Shown here: piece by piece, positions 19,476 through 28,342 of the stretch
How positions within the stretch are numbered: position 1 is the stretch's first letter
How the letters are laid out: every line of letters starts with the position of its first letter
Source: Synechocystis sp. PCC 7509
GTDB taxonomy: Bacteria; Cyanobacteriota; Cyanobacteriia; Cyanobacteriales; Chroococcidiopsidaceae
Assembly (NCBI RefSeq): GCF_000332075.2
Contig: NZ_ALVU02000001.1
Location: 1,054,001 to 1,118,000, forward strand
Reading direction: 5' to 3'
Length of the DNA stretch: 64,000 nt
The notes under the pieces: generated by a model
Databases searched by the model: none
The model's input: the letters and a program-made list of their open reading frames with translations, nothing else
Told to the model about the DNA's origin: nothing
Made by a program: the position numbers and the translations under genes

Positions 19476-21062
19476 TTAGACTTTACCATTTTGGGAATCT
19501 GCTTCGGCTTTTGAGTTATTTGTTGGTTTGATTACTTTGGCAATTGCTTGCTGGATAAATTCCTGCATAAATTCATCACGGCGATTAAGCTCAAACTGTC
19601 TTTGGACTACTTCAGTCATCCCACCATCTCCCCAATCTTGATTGTGGCGAAAATACTCAATAAAACTTCTCCCAGCAATCCGCGTCAAATAAGCCGCCGT
19701 GACTCCTTGAATTGCTTTACCAACAACAATTGTAGTGAGATTAAATTGCAAAGCTGTGGATAAAAGTTGAATTGCTCCTTTGACAATGCCCAAACTGGCT
19801 AAAGTTTTGGCTAAAGACAGCGCTAATTCTCGCCCCCGCTCTAAATTTAACTCGCAGCCGTAAATTTTGCCGATTTCTACTACCATTTGGGCGTTTACTG
19901 CGGCGGTTGCCAATAAATCCACCACAGGTATTGGAGTTACCGAAACTACCCCCGCCCCAATCCAAGCAAAACGATCTACAACTTTTTCGGCTTGGCGGCG
20001 ACGTTGGGAGTCAATAAGTTTTCGAGCGTCATCTCCTAGGCGTTGGGATTGCAGCAAAATGTTATCAGCAACTAAATCCTCTCCTTCCGCTCTTAGCACC
20101 GCCGCCATACGCCGGAGTAAGGGGAGAATTTCGGGTTCGGGATGGAAAATTTCGCCATTTTCGCTTTTGAAGCTTTGGGGATTGGCAGAAATTGCCACAA
20201 TGTCCACGGGTTTAATAAAACTGTGGACTCGTTCGCGCAAACGGGCAATAATTATTTCGGTATCGGCTTCGGTGTAAAGATCGATTTTATTGAGGACAAT
20301 TAGCGATCGCTTGCCCATTGCCGCTAAGGTCTGTAATGGCTGATATTCCGAGCTTCTTAGGTCATTATCTACTACAAATAAGAGTAAATCTGCGCCAGTT
20401 GCTAAGGAACGCGCTAGTTTTTCGCGCTCAGTTCCCGCTATACCCGCTTCTAAAATACCTGGAGTATCAGTAATCAAAATTTCCCGACTCATGCCTTTTA
20501 ATTTTAAGCTGTAAGTCTCCCCAATTTCTGTTGTTCCCATCGGTGCATCGACTTTACCAATTTGGTTGGCAAGCTTTGAAGAGTGTTCCCCCGAACTTTC
20601 CACAATGCGCCCAATTAAAGCATTTACAAGCGAAGTTTTCCCCGCCGAACCCGTACCAAATACTACTACTTGCAATTCACCGCCCGACAACGTAGCTTCA
20701 ATTTCTTGGGAACGACCTAATAAAACTCGTCTGGCAACTTCATCCTCAATTTGGGCTACTTGTTGACGAATTGCGCGGAGAGTTTCTTCCGCCGCTTCGG
20801 TTTTAATAACGGGAATTTGTGGTTGACGGCGCTGCTTTGGTGAAGACTTAGCACCCTTATTAAATAGCAAAACATAGTAGACAAATAAGCCAATTAATCC
20901 TGCCAGCAAAGCAACAATTAATAGCAGTAGCAAATTAGCTAAAAAAGGTGAGGTAAAAGCAGTATAGCTATACAACCAGGACAAAGAATTAACTAGCCAC
21001 AGCATTAACCCCAAAATCAGGATTAAACCAATAATCAGCGTCAATAGGCGCGATAGGGGCAT
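19476..21062 (-). CDS. membrane GTPase of the Era-like/DUF697 family
   Basis: 528 aa. Two N-terminal transmembrane helices (about 7-27 and 42-68) anchor it. A TRAFAC-class G domain follows: G1 FGTGSAGKTSLVNAL, G3 DTPG in ILITDTPGIL and G4 NKID in LIVLNKIDLY. The C-terminal third is a DUF697-type hydrophobic helical region (FAWIGAGVVSVTPIPVVDLLATAAVNAQMVVEIG). Such proteins probably act at the membrane; the role in cyanobacteria is not established. Transcribed alone, divergent from glutaminase by 112 bp. Confidence 0.88.
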   Translation of the reverse strand: MPLSRLLTLIIGLILILGLMLWLVNSLSWLYSYTAFTSPFLANLLLLLIVALLAGLIGLFVYYVLLFNKGAKSSPKQRRQPQIPVIKTEAAEETLRAIRQQVAQIEDEVARRVLLGRSQEIEATLSGGELQVVVFGTGSAGKTSLVNALIGRIVESSGEHSSKLANQIGKVDAPMGTTEIGETYSLKLKGMSREILITDTPGILEAGIAGTEREKLARSLATGADLLLFVVDNDLRSSEYQPLQTLAAMGKRSLIVLNKIDLYTEADTEIIIARLRERVHSFIKPVDIVAISANPQSFKSENGEIFHPEPEILPLLRRMAAVLRAEGEDLVADNILLQSQRLGDDARKLIDSQRRRQAEKVVDRFAWIGAGVVSVTPIPVVDLLATAAVNAQMVVEIGKIYGCELNLERGRELALSLAKTLASLGIVKGAIQLLSTALQFNLTTIVVGKAIQGVTAAYLTRIAGRSFIEYFRHNQDWGDGGMTEVVQRQFELNRRDEFMQEFIQQAIAKVIKPTNNSKAEADSQNGKV

Positions 21063-21174
21063 AGTTTAGGGTCAGGTGGTAGCAACAATTAACTAGATTC
21101 TAGTCTTTCTGTGGCGAAGGTAGTATTTAAAGTAGCTATATAAACGTTTCTCTAGAGCTTACTACCAAACAATT

Positions 21175-22158
21175 ATGAGTAACGAAGTTGCTGCAAATAA
21201 TTCTCCTGCAACGATTCAGCCTGTAGAAATTCAAGAAACTTTGGACGAGTTATACAATAAGTATCGGCTTTTGCAAATAGGTCAGTTGGCAACTTACATT
21301 CCAGAACTAGCAAAAGTGAATCCAGAATTGTTTAGTATCTGCATCATCACTGTAGACGGTCAATGTTTTAAAGTCGGAGATTTTCAGCAATTATTTACTA
21401 TTCAGTCTATCTCTAAAGTGTTTGTTTATGGACTGGCGCTGGCAGAACATGGACGAGAACAAGTGTTAGCTAAAGTAGGTGTAGAACCAACGGGAGATGC
21501 TTTTAATGCGATTATTCTTGACGAGAAATCCAAGCGTCCTTATAACCCAATGGTCAATGCTGGAGCGATCGCTATTACCAGTCTAATTAAAGGCAATGAA
21601 CCAACAGAGCGGTTAAGTCGGATGTTATCAATGTTTGAGGGCTACATTGGACATGAAACTACTGTCGATATGCTCACCTTCATGTCAGAGCGCACCACCG
21701 GACACCGTAACCGCGCCATGGCTCACCTGATGCTTAATTTTGGCATGATTGATGAAAAAATCGATGAAGCTCTTGATCTTTACTTTCAGCAATGTTCTTT
21801 GGCGATTAACTGTTTAGATTTGGCTGTAATGGCTGCAACATTATCTAATCAAGGTAGAAACCCATTAACTCACGTCCAAGCTGTTCCCTCCTGCTATATC
21901 AGAGATATTCTTAGTGTTATTTATACCTGCGGAATGTACAACTTTGCTGGAGAGTGGGCTTACAAAGTTGGCTTACCTGCAAAAAGTGGTGTAAGTGGTG
22001 GGCTACTTATAGTTGTACCTGGTCAGATGGGCATTGGGATTTTTTCACCGCTTTTAGATGAGCGTGGTAATAGCGTTCGAGGAGTCAAAGTTTCTGAAGA
22101 ACTATCGCAACGTTTTGGGTTGCATCTGTTTGATTGTAAAAAACGGGATGTTGGCTAA
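21175..22158 (+). CDS. glsA: glutaminase A
   Basis: Hydrolyses glutamine to glutamate and ammonia. 327 aa, with a serine-dependent beta-lactamase-like fold. The catalytic Ser-x-x-Lys is in [10 protein letters not shown], followed by [11 protein letters not shown], the Tyr/Asn region [15 protein letters not shown] and the C-terminal [11 protein letters not shown]. Length and motifs match GlsA. Single gene with its own 112-bp upstream region shared with the GTPase gene. Confidence 0.95.
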   Translation: MSNEVAANNSPATIQPVEIQETLDELYNKYRLLQIGQLATYIPELAKVNPELFSICIITVDGQCFKVGDFQQLFTIQSISKVFVYGLALAEHGREQVLAKVGVEPTGDAFNAIILDEKSKRPYNPMVNAGAIAITSLIKGNEPTERLSRMLSMFEGYIGHETTVDMLTFMSERTTGHRNRAMAHLMLNFGMIDEKIDEALDLYFQQCSLAINCLDLAVMAATLSNQGRNPLTHVQAVPSCYIRDILSVIYTCGMYNFAGEWAYKVGLPAKSGVSGGLLIVVPGQMGIGIFSPLLDERGNSVRGVKVSEELSQRFGLHLFDCKKRDVG

Positions 22159-22242
22159 AAATGCGATCGCATTCTAGATGTTGGTCAAGCTAGAACTGTA
22201 GAGTAGGGCAAGCGCGATCGCCATTAAACCAGTTCCAAAAAA

Positions 22243-22601
22243 TTATTCTGTATCTATTAAAACCGTAACCGCCGCAACCGCAATTAGCATTTCGTCGTTT
22301 TTATCCTTGAGAGAAGCGATCGCCCGACCTTGAACCACCATCCCACCGGACTCTACAGTTAAAGACTTTTGTCCAAAAGGTAGTACAGCTAGAACTTCAG
22401 ATTCCCGTACTTGTTCTGGGTAAGGTACAGCTACTTTGACCTCAACAATCATTTGGTCTGGATCGCTTAAACCCGCAACTTCCCAAACGCCCAGCAAAGC
22501 ATTATTGGCGATCGCATTTCTTACCGCCCTTGCTGCTGCAACAGTGGGTTCTTGCCCGTGTTGGTCAATGCCCATCCCCATTTCAATGATGAATCGTTTA
22601 C
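22243..22601 (-). pseudogene. Lin0512-family gene, split at codon 2 by the TnpB element
   Basis: Small conserved protein of unknown function (Lin0512/TIGR02058-like): GMGIDQHGQEPTVAAARAVRNAI is the family signature. The usual N-terminus is missing its start codon here. Reading upstream from the internal ATG at 22581 gives GKRFIIEMGMG, then element sequence and a stop. Joining base 22601 to base 23982 restores ATG-GGT-AAA-CGA, i.e. MGKRFIIEMGMGID, so the gene was cut between bases of codon 2. A shortened protein of 112 aa could still start at the ATG at 22581, so residual function is possible. In the uninterrupted state it lay about 85 bp downstream of ppk2 on the same strand. Confidence 0.85.
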
Positions 22602-22624
22602 CGGAAAAATGGGTCTAAAGCCCC

Positions 22625-22640
22625 GCCGTTCTAGGACGGC
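22625..22640 (+). repeat. left-end hairpin of the TnpB element
   Basis: GCCGT-TCTAGG-ACGGC forms a 5-bp perfect stem 23 bases inside the left edge, the subterminal hairpin type recognised by single-strand transposases. Confidence 0.65.
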
Positions 22641-22701
22641 TTTATATTAATTATATTAGTTATCCGTATCATTGTATAATAAATGTTAGGAGGTAACGAG
22701 A

Positions 22702-23943
22702 ATGTACGGATGTCAGCAAACATTAATTAGTCACAACAATGAACTTAAAGCAATACTTAAATATGTCTGTGCCGAAGCTAACAAACTGTCTAATTGTGGG
22801 CTATACTACGCCCGTCAAATGTATTTTAAGGCGGGAAAAATAGTTAATAAGTTTGACTTGCATAAGCAACTTAATAAAAACCCACATTTTGGGGCATTGC
22901 AATCGCAAACGGCACAGCAAGCACTAACCACTATTGCAGAGTCGTTTAAGTCATTTTTAGGACTGTTAAAAGCTTATAGAAACGGAACTATAGCAGATTG
23001 TCCTAAACTGCCTAACTACCGCAAGAAAGGATTAACACTTGTTACTTATCCAAGCCAAGCAGTCAAGTTAATTGACCATCAATTAAGGTTTCCGCTAGGA
23101 AGTAAAGTTAAAACTTGGTTTGGGCTAGATGCTTTTTATCTGCCGATGCCATCAAACCTAGATTATAAAAGCGTTAGAGAGTTTAGAATACTGCCTAGGG
23201 GTGGCTGCTTTTATGTAGAATTTGTTTATAAACTAGAATCGGTTTCAAGCGATGTAAATCCTGATTTTGCTTTAGGAATTGACCCAGGTTTAAACAACTG
23301 GCTAACTTGCGTTTCTAACGTAGGAACAAGTTTTATAGTTGATGGAAAACACCTCAAGTCGCTTAACCAATTCTACAACAAACAAATCTCAACTATTAAA
23401 GAAAACAAACCACAAGGTTTCTGGTCTAATAAGCTTGCCTCTATCACAGAAAAGCGCAATCGGCAAATGCGGGACGCTGTTAATAAAGCCGCTCGAAAAG
23501 TTTTAACTCATTGTTTAAATAACAAGATTGGGACTCTTGTATTTGGCTGGAACAAAGGGCAAAAAGACAGTTCAAATATGGGAAGAGTTAATAACCAAAA
23601 GTTTGTATCAGTCCCGACTGCCAAACTGAAAGATAGGATTGCTCAGTTATGTGAACAGTATGGAATTAAGTTTGTAGAAACTGAGGAATCCTATACTTCA
23701 AAAGCTTCGTTTGTTGATGGTGATTTTCTGCCTATTTTCGGTGAAAAACCCGAAGGGTGGAAGTCTTCAGGCAAACGGACAAAGCGAGGATTGTTCCGCA
23801 CCTTTGCAGATTGGCATATTAACGCTGATTGCAACGGGGCATCAAATATCATCCGAAAAGTAGCAACAACACTTGGTTTAGACTTGAGTGGAGTTAGTAG
23901 AGGCGCATTGTCTACGCCTTTAAGACTAAGAATTTGGTCTTAA
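22702..23943 (+). CDS. tnpB: TnpB RNA-guided nuclease
   Basis: 413-aa TnpB (OrfB/IS891-IS1341 group), ancestor-like relative of Cas12: an RNA-guided DNA endonuclease that helps the element persist. It has an N-terminal helical/wedge region and a RuvC domain with all three acidic residues: D in FALGIDPGLNNW, E in FVETEESYTSKAS and D in NADCNGASNI. The usual CxxC zinc ribbon between the second and third motifs is absent; that stretch (FVDGDFLPIFGEKPEGW) has no cysteine. A strong ribosome binding site (AGGAGGT, 22690-22696) precedes the ATG. The guide RNA is expected to span the 3' end of the gene and the right end. Confidence 0.93.
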   Translation: MYGCQQTLISHNNELKAILKYVCAEANKLSNCGLYYARQMYFKAGKIVNKFDLHKQLNKNPHFGALQSQTAQQALTTIAESFKSFLGLLKAYRNGTIADCPKLPNYRKKGLTLVTYPSQAVKLIDHQLRFPLGSKVKTWFGLDAFYLPMPSNLDYKSVREFRILPRGGCFYVEFVYKLESVSSDVNPDFALGIDPGLNNWLTCVSNVGTSFIVDGKHLKSLNQFYNKQISTIKENKPQGFWSNKLASITEKRNRQMRDAVNKAARKVLTHCLNNKIGTLVFGWNKGQKDSSNMGRVNNQKFVSVPTAKLKDRIAQLCEQYGIKFVETEESYTSKASFVDGDFLPIFGEKPEGWKSSGKRTKRGLFRTFADWHINADCNGASNIIRKVATTLGLDLSGVSRGALSTPLRLRIWS

Positions 23944-23947
23944 GAAT

Positions 23948-23969
23948 CCTCGTTCCCTTTAGGGCGAGG
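23948..23969 (+). ncRNA. right-end hairpin, expected 3' scaffold of the TnpB guide RNA
   Basis: CCTCG-TT-CCC-TTTA-GGG-CGAGG makes a near-continuous 8-bp stem just after the tnpB stop codon, 12 bases before the element's right edge. In characterised TnpB systems this position is the end of the omegaRNA scaffold, and the flanking DNA beyond the edge is the guide. RNA extent is inferred. Confidence 0.6.
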
Positions 23970-24071
23970 AGAAGTCAAGAACCATTGCTAACTTTTCCCA
24001 CAACTGCTTTATTAGCTTAGACTTTCCTATGCTCTACGTGTCAATAAAGCGCCGCACTCCCAAAATATCAC

Positions 24072-25007
24072 TCAGTATACTTGAGGAACAAAAAACTGCT
24101 CATTGCGAGGGGCGCGAACATAATCTTCAAAGGGAGGTCTGGGCGGAAGTTCTAGAGGCGGAGGGGTCATATCTTCGTAGGGAATTTTGCTTAGTAGATG
24201 ATGAAGGCAATTTAGCCTAGAGCGTTTTTTATCATCCGCCTCAATCGTAAACCAGGGAGCTTCGGGAATATTTGTCCGCGCAAACATAGCATCTTTGGCT
24301 TTGGAGTAATCCATCCAGCGATCGCGCGATTCCAAATCCATTGGACTGAGTTTCCAACGTCTTGCTGGATCGTGACTGCGGGATAAAAAGCGCCGCTCTT
24401 GCTCGTCATCGCTGACGGAAAACCAGTATTTGAGTAAAACAATCCCCGAAGCGACTAACATTCGTTCAAATTCCGGGCAAGATTGCATAAATTCTGCATA
24501 CTCAGCATCACTACAAAAACCCATAATCCGCTCAACCCCGGCTCGGTTGTACCAACTGCGATCAAATAATACAATTTCCCCGGCGGCAGGCAGGTGTGCC
24601 ACGTAACGCTGAAAATACCACTGTGTTTTTTCGCGATCGGAGGGAGTACCCAAAGCTACAATCCTACAACCACGGGGGTTAAGTGGTTCAGCAATGCGTT
24701 TAATCACGCCACCTTTGCCCGCCGCATCGCGACCTTCAAAAATTACCACAACTCGATAACCAACGTGCTTGAGCCAGTATTGCATTTTGACTAACTCAAT
24801 CTGGAGTTCTCGTAGTTGAGTTTCGTAAGTTTTTTTGGGAATTTTCTTCGCAAAGATTTCGGTACTACCATCAAAAATCTTTTTTGATTTCTTAGGTTTC
24901 TTCCGATCTTGTGCCTTTAAAAGGCTCTCTGCTAGGTCTGTAACTGGTTGAGCTAAACTATTATTTTTTAGTTTTTCTCCTGTGATTTCATCTGTTGACA
25001 TATACAA
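24072..25007 (-). CDS. ppk2: polyphosphate kinase 2
   Basis: Transfers phosphate between polyphosphate and nucleoside di- or monophosphates. 311 aa, PPK2 fold: Walker A in VVVIFEGRDAAGKGGVIKRI, lid-region Arg-rich segment DREKTQWYFQRYVAHLPAAGEIVLFDRSWYNRAGVERIMGFC with Walker B FDRS, and the conserved SRSHDPARRWKLSPMDLESRDRW. A Lys-rich N-terminal extension of about 60 residues precedes the domain. Substrate class (I-III) cannot be fixed from sequence by eye. Before the TnpB insertion the Lin0512 gene lay just downstream. Confidence 0.93.
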   Translation of the reverse strand: MYMSTDEITGEKLKNNSLAQPVTDLAESLLKAQDRKKPKKSKKIFDGSTEIFAKKIPKKTYETQLRELQIELVKMQYWLKHVGYRVVVIFEGRDAAGKGGVIKRIAEPLNPRGCRIVALGTPSDREKTQWYFQRYVAHLPAAGEIVLFDRSWYNRAGVERIMGFCSDAEYAEFMQSCPEFERMLVASGIVLLKYWFSVSDDEQERRFLSRSHDPARRWKLSPMDLESRDRWMDYSKAKDAMFARTNIPEAPWFTIEADDKKRSRLNCLHHLLSKIPYEDMTPPPLELPPRPPFEDYVRAPRNEQFFVPQVY

Positions 25008-25059
25008 TTACTCTCAATTATTTAATTAACTAACTTAAATTTACTTACCAAGTAAGGTT

Positions 25060-25406
25060 CTAGTCTGTATAACCTAAAGCATTGACTTCAAACTGTTCTC
25101 GAATACTGTCAAAGTCGAGATGTTGTCCTGTGTTATGCGCTTGGTGATGCCTTCGGCGGTTCGCTTTGCAAACATCGCTGCGTTGTTAATTAACACCTCA
25201 ATCTGGGTTGCTCCTAGCCGCTCGTGCAAGGACGCAACAAAATCATCAGCTATATCAATGTTTTCTTCGACTCGGATTCCTAGCGCCTTCAACTCCTTAG
25301 ACGCTTCAGGGCAGACGGCGATCGCCTTGTCTCCCCATGCCTGAAGTTGACGACAATACTCATAGCCGATGCCGCGATTGGCTACTGTAACTAAATATGT
25401 TGCCAT
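25060..25406 (-). pseudogene. decayed short-chain dehydrogenase/reductase
   Basis: The first 90 codons encode the N-terminal half of an SDR: MATYLVT-VANRGIGYEYCRQLQ is the TGxxxGIG cofactor motif with the first Gly changed to Val, and VLINNAAM is the NNAG motif. After ITQDN the frame is lost. One frame over, the DNA reads HLDFDSIREQFEVNALG, the expected next part of the family, then stops at 25060-25062. The catalytic Ser-Tyr-x-x-x-Lys half is absent altogether. So there is one indel plus a 3' deletion; no function is expected. Confidence 0.85.
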
Positions 25407-25519
25407 AGGATGCGCTACTGCAAACAACCTTGATTATGTCCCACAATAACGCAGTCTGGCAGTTCCCTTATTAAAGCAGGTAAATTTAGGTATGAAGGTA
25501 GTTGAAAGAATATTTACAA

Positions 25520-26257
25520 CTAAGCTTTGCTTGCTTGGGCTAAACGATTATTAACTTCATCCCAATTAATGACATTCCACCAAGCTGTCAAATAGTCGGC
25601 GCGGCGGTATTGGTATTTGAGATAGTAAGCGTGTTCCCAAACATCATTGCCCATAATTGGGTAATTGCCATCAATTAGCGGGCTATCTTGATTGGGGGTA
25701 GTGGTAATTTTTAGTTTGCCATCATCACGTACTAGCCACACCCAGCCACTACCAAAACGTTTAGTACCTGCTTCGTTAAACTGTTTTTTGAAAGTAGCAA
25801 AATCGCCAAAGTCTGCGGCGATCGCTTTACTAATTGCTCCAGTTGGCTCTCCGCCGCCGTTAGGCTTCATGATTTGCCAAAACATACTATGATTTACATG
25901 ACCGCCGCCATTATTGCGGACGGTGGTGCGAATAGCCTCTGGTACGCTTTCAAGATTGGTTAGCAACTGCTCGACACTTTGCGATTTGAGGTTAGGATAC
26001 TTTTCTAAAGCCGCGTTTAAGTTTTTTACATAAGTTGCATGGTGGTTATCGTGATGAAACCGCATGGTTTGAGCGTCAATGTGTGGCTCTAGAGCGTTGT
26101 AGTCGTAGGGTAAAGGCGGTAAAGAAATGGTGTTACTTGCAGGAGTAGGTTGAGCTATTGCTGTATCCATCAACCCCGACGAGCGCCAAGAACTTAAAGC
26201 TACGGCTCCGCCTGTTGCTCCGAGTAAAAATAGTAGTTTGCGTCGATTTAGTGTCAT
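25520..26257 (-). CDS. Fe/Mn superoxide dismutase, probably Tat-exported
   Basis: Converts superoxide to oxygen and peroxide. 245 aa from the ATG at 26257, chosen because it gives [17 protein letters not shown], a twin-arginine signal. An upstream start at 26329 would bury this signal. The mature part begins near [29 protein letters not shown] and contains the metal ligands: His in LEPH..., His in HVNHSMFW, and Asp and His in [13 protein letters not shown]. The sequence looks like the Mn type, but metal choice is not certain by eye. Periplasmic or thylakoid-lumen location is inferred from the signal. Confidence 0.93.
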   Translation of the reverse strand: MTLNRRKLLFLLGATGGAVALSSWRSSGLMDTAIAQPTPASNTISLPPLPYDYNALEPHIDAQTMRFHHDNHHATYVKNLNAALEKYPNLKSQSVEQLLTNLESVPEAIRTTVRNNGGGHVNHSMFWQIMKPNGGGEPTGAISKAIAADFGDFATFKKQFNEAGTKRFGSGWVWLVRDDGKLKITTTPNQDSPLIDGNYPIMGNDVWEHAYYLKYQYRRADYLTAWWNVINWDEVNNRLAQASKA

Positions 26258-26535
26258 AAAAAAATTGGTAGTTAGGGCGATCGCCTTTGACAATAACAGC
26301 CTAATTAAATAATCAATCCTGCTGCCCAAACTCCATGCTACGTCACAATAGAATCTTAAAAATCTACCTTTTTAAGTGTTTTTGAGCTACTAGCCGACAT
26401 TCAGCTAGAATTTGCTATTTATCCCTCTGGCGCTAGTTAAAATGCGAGCGATCGCTAAAAGTTTAATTTTTTGGGGTAATTACTGTTAGTTTGCTTGATT
26501 GTTTGGGAATACTATCAGCAAGGCTTTATAGCGCG

Positions 26536-28065
26536 ATGTGTTCCATGAATAATGTACTATTGCAAAATTTAATTCAATTGATCGGTAGCCATACAGGGTT
26601 ACATATCCGCGAACAGGATAAACAAGCTCTAACCAATAAAGTAAATGCCCGGATGCTTGCGCTCAAACTTTCTACACCAGAGCAATACTATCAACTGTTA
26701 GATACAAATATCCACAACGGCTCAACTAATGAAACCCAGTGCGATCGTGAATGGAAAGCGCTTACTCTCCTACTAACTACTGGAGAAAGTTACTTTTTTC
26801 GGGATAAAGGACAAATAGCTTTACTAAAAGATTCCCTACTACCACAAATAATCGAACAAAAAAAGCGATCGCATTATCAGCAAAACTCCTCAAAATTATC
26901 GCTAAGAATTTGGAGCGCGGGTTGTTCTACGGGGGAAGAAGTTTATTCTATTGCTATTCTTGTTAAAGAATTGATTCCTGACTTGCACAATTGGCATATT
27001 TTAATTTTAGGTACAGATATTAACTTAGAATCCGTTGCTAAAGCCAAACAAGGAATTTACGATTCTTGGTCTTTTCGCATGGTAGAACCGCAAATTATTC
27101 AACGTTACTTTAAGCCCTATCAGCAAAGTTGGAAAGTTGAAAAAACAATTTGCTCGATGGTAAAGTTTCAATCTGGTAATTTAATTAAAGACCACTTTCC
27201 CCAACCCCTAATTGATATTTACAGTATGGATATCATTATTTGTCGTAATGTTTTTATTTATTTTGATACTACTTCAATTTCAATAGTGTTAAACAAGTTT
27301 TACCATACTCTTAACACCGCCGGATATTTAATGACTGGTCACGCAGAATTACACGGTCAAAATCTTGACAAATTACAGACAAAAGCTTTTTCGGAATCTT
27401 TGGTATATCAAAGAAAAGATTTAGCAGTGATAGAAACTCCTACAATGCCTGTACAGTTATTGTCTAATTTCAGCAATAGAAATAAACAACAAAATAGTTT
27501 AATTAATCAACGAGAAATAAAGCCCTTAGTATCACCAACAAAAAAACAAATTAAACCAGAAACTACTAAAACTGCTGCAAATTTAACTACAGCAGAAAAC
27601 CTATTTCATCAAGGGGATTATCCTCTCGCTATTCAAGAAGCAGAGCAAATAATCAAACAGCACCCAGTTGATTTTGATGCTTATTATCTTCTCGCTCAAG
27701 CTTGGGCAAATTTGGGTGAAATTGAAAAAGCTGCTTTTTACTGCGAACGAGCAATAGAGATAAATTCACTTTCCACATTTCCTTACTATTTATTAGCTCA
27801 TATTGCCGAAGAAAAGGGAGATGCTAGTAAAGCTAAAAAATTACTAAGAAAAATTATTTATATTACTCCTACTTCCGTTGATGCCTACTTAGAAATGGGG
27901 GATATTTATCAACGAGAAGGCGACATGAATAAAGCAAAAAAAATGAGAACTACTGCGTTCGAGTTACTTAACCAGTTGCCAGGGCATTTTTTGGTAGAAC
28001 CAAGTAAGAATACGGTAAGTGAATTAACGGCTCAAGTTAATAAATTATTGCAAAATCATCGGTAA
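26536..28065 (+). CDS. cheR: CheR-type chemoreceptor methyltransferase with TPR domain
   Basis: S-adenosylmethionine-dependent methyltransferase that methylates glutamates of MCPs. 509 aa from the ATG at 26536 (a second ATG lies at 26545; a TTG start 45 bp upstream is less likely). The CheR N-helical domain is followed by GESYFFRD, the SAM-binding RIWSAGCSTGEEVYSIAI, LGTDINLESVAKAKQGIYDSWSFR and DIIICRNVFIYFD. After a polar linker, residues about 350-470 hold three TPRs (LFHQGDYPLAIQEAEQII...). CheR-TPR fusions are typical of Wsp-type WspC. It heads the chemosensory cluster; a 277-bp spacer with a small hairpin (28169-28183) separates it from the next gene, which may have its own promoter. 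Confidence 0.93.
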   Translation: MCSMNNVLLQNLIQLIGSHTGLHIREQDKQALTNKVNARMLALKLSTPEQYYQLLDTNIHNGSTNETQCDREWKALTLLLTTGESYFFRDKGQIALLKDSLLPQIIEQKKRSHYQQNSSKLSLRIWSAGCSTGEEVYSIAILVKELIPDLHNWHILILGTDINLESVAKAKQGIYDSWSFRMVEPQIIQRYFKPYQQSWKVEKTICSMVKFQSGNLIKDHFPQPLIDIYSMDIIICRNVFIYFDTTSISIVLNKFYHTLNTAGYLMTGHAELHGQNLDKLQTKAFSESLVYQRKDLAVIETPTMPVQLLSNFSNRNKQQNSLINQREIKPLVSPTKKQIKPETTKTAANLTTAENLFHQGDYPLAIQEAEQIIKQHPVDFDAYYLLAQAWANLGEIEKAAFYCERAIEINSLSTFPYYLLAHIAEEKGDASKAKKLLRKIIYITPTSVDAYLEMGDIYQREGDMNKAKKMRTTAFELLNQLPGHFLVEPSKNTVSELTAQVNKLLQNHR

Positions 28066-28342
28066 GTAAAGGTTATGCGATCGCTTTTGCAGCTATTTCT
28101 TAACCTTAGCAAGGTATTAACGTAGTTGCTTTGGAGATTTTACAAATATCTGAGGGTTAAACAGATAACACCTAAAATAGGTGCTAAGTGATATTACTGA
28201 TTAACCGCTAATTAATTATTAATTTCAGTAAGTTTACAGATAGACTTATAAACTCGTTTCAATATATTAATGAGCTTAGTGATTGTAATTATAAACAAAA
28301 TGAGTATGGATATTTTAATAAAATAAATTCTTGGCAAAAATT

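Larger units (their letters stand above)
22602..23981 (+). mobile_element. IS200/IS605-type (IS1341-like) element, tnpB only
   Basis: About 1380 bp, inserted immediately 3' of TTAC (22598-22601), the target of IS608-type elements. No terminal inverted repeats and no target duplication, as expected. It has a left-end hairpin (22625-22640), a right-end hairpin (23948-23969) and a single tnpB gene with no tnpA transposase. The boundaries are defined by restoring the interrupted Lin0512 frame; one C at either edge is ambiguous. It can move only if a TnpA is supplied in trans. Confidence 0.85.
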
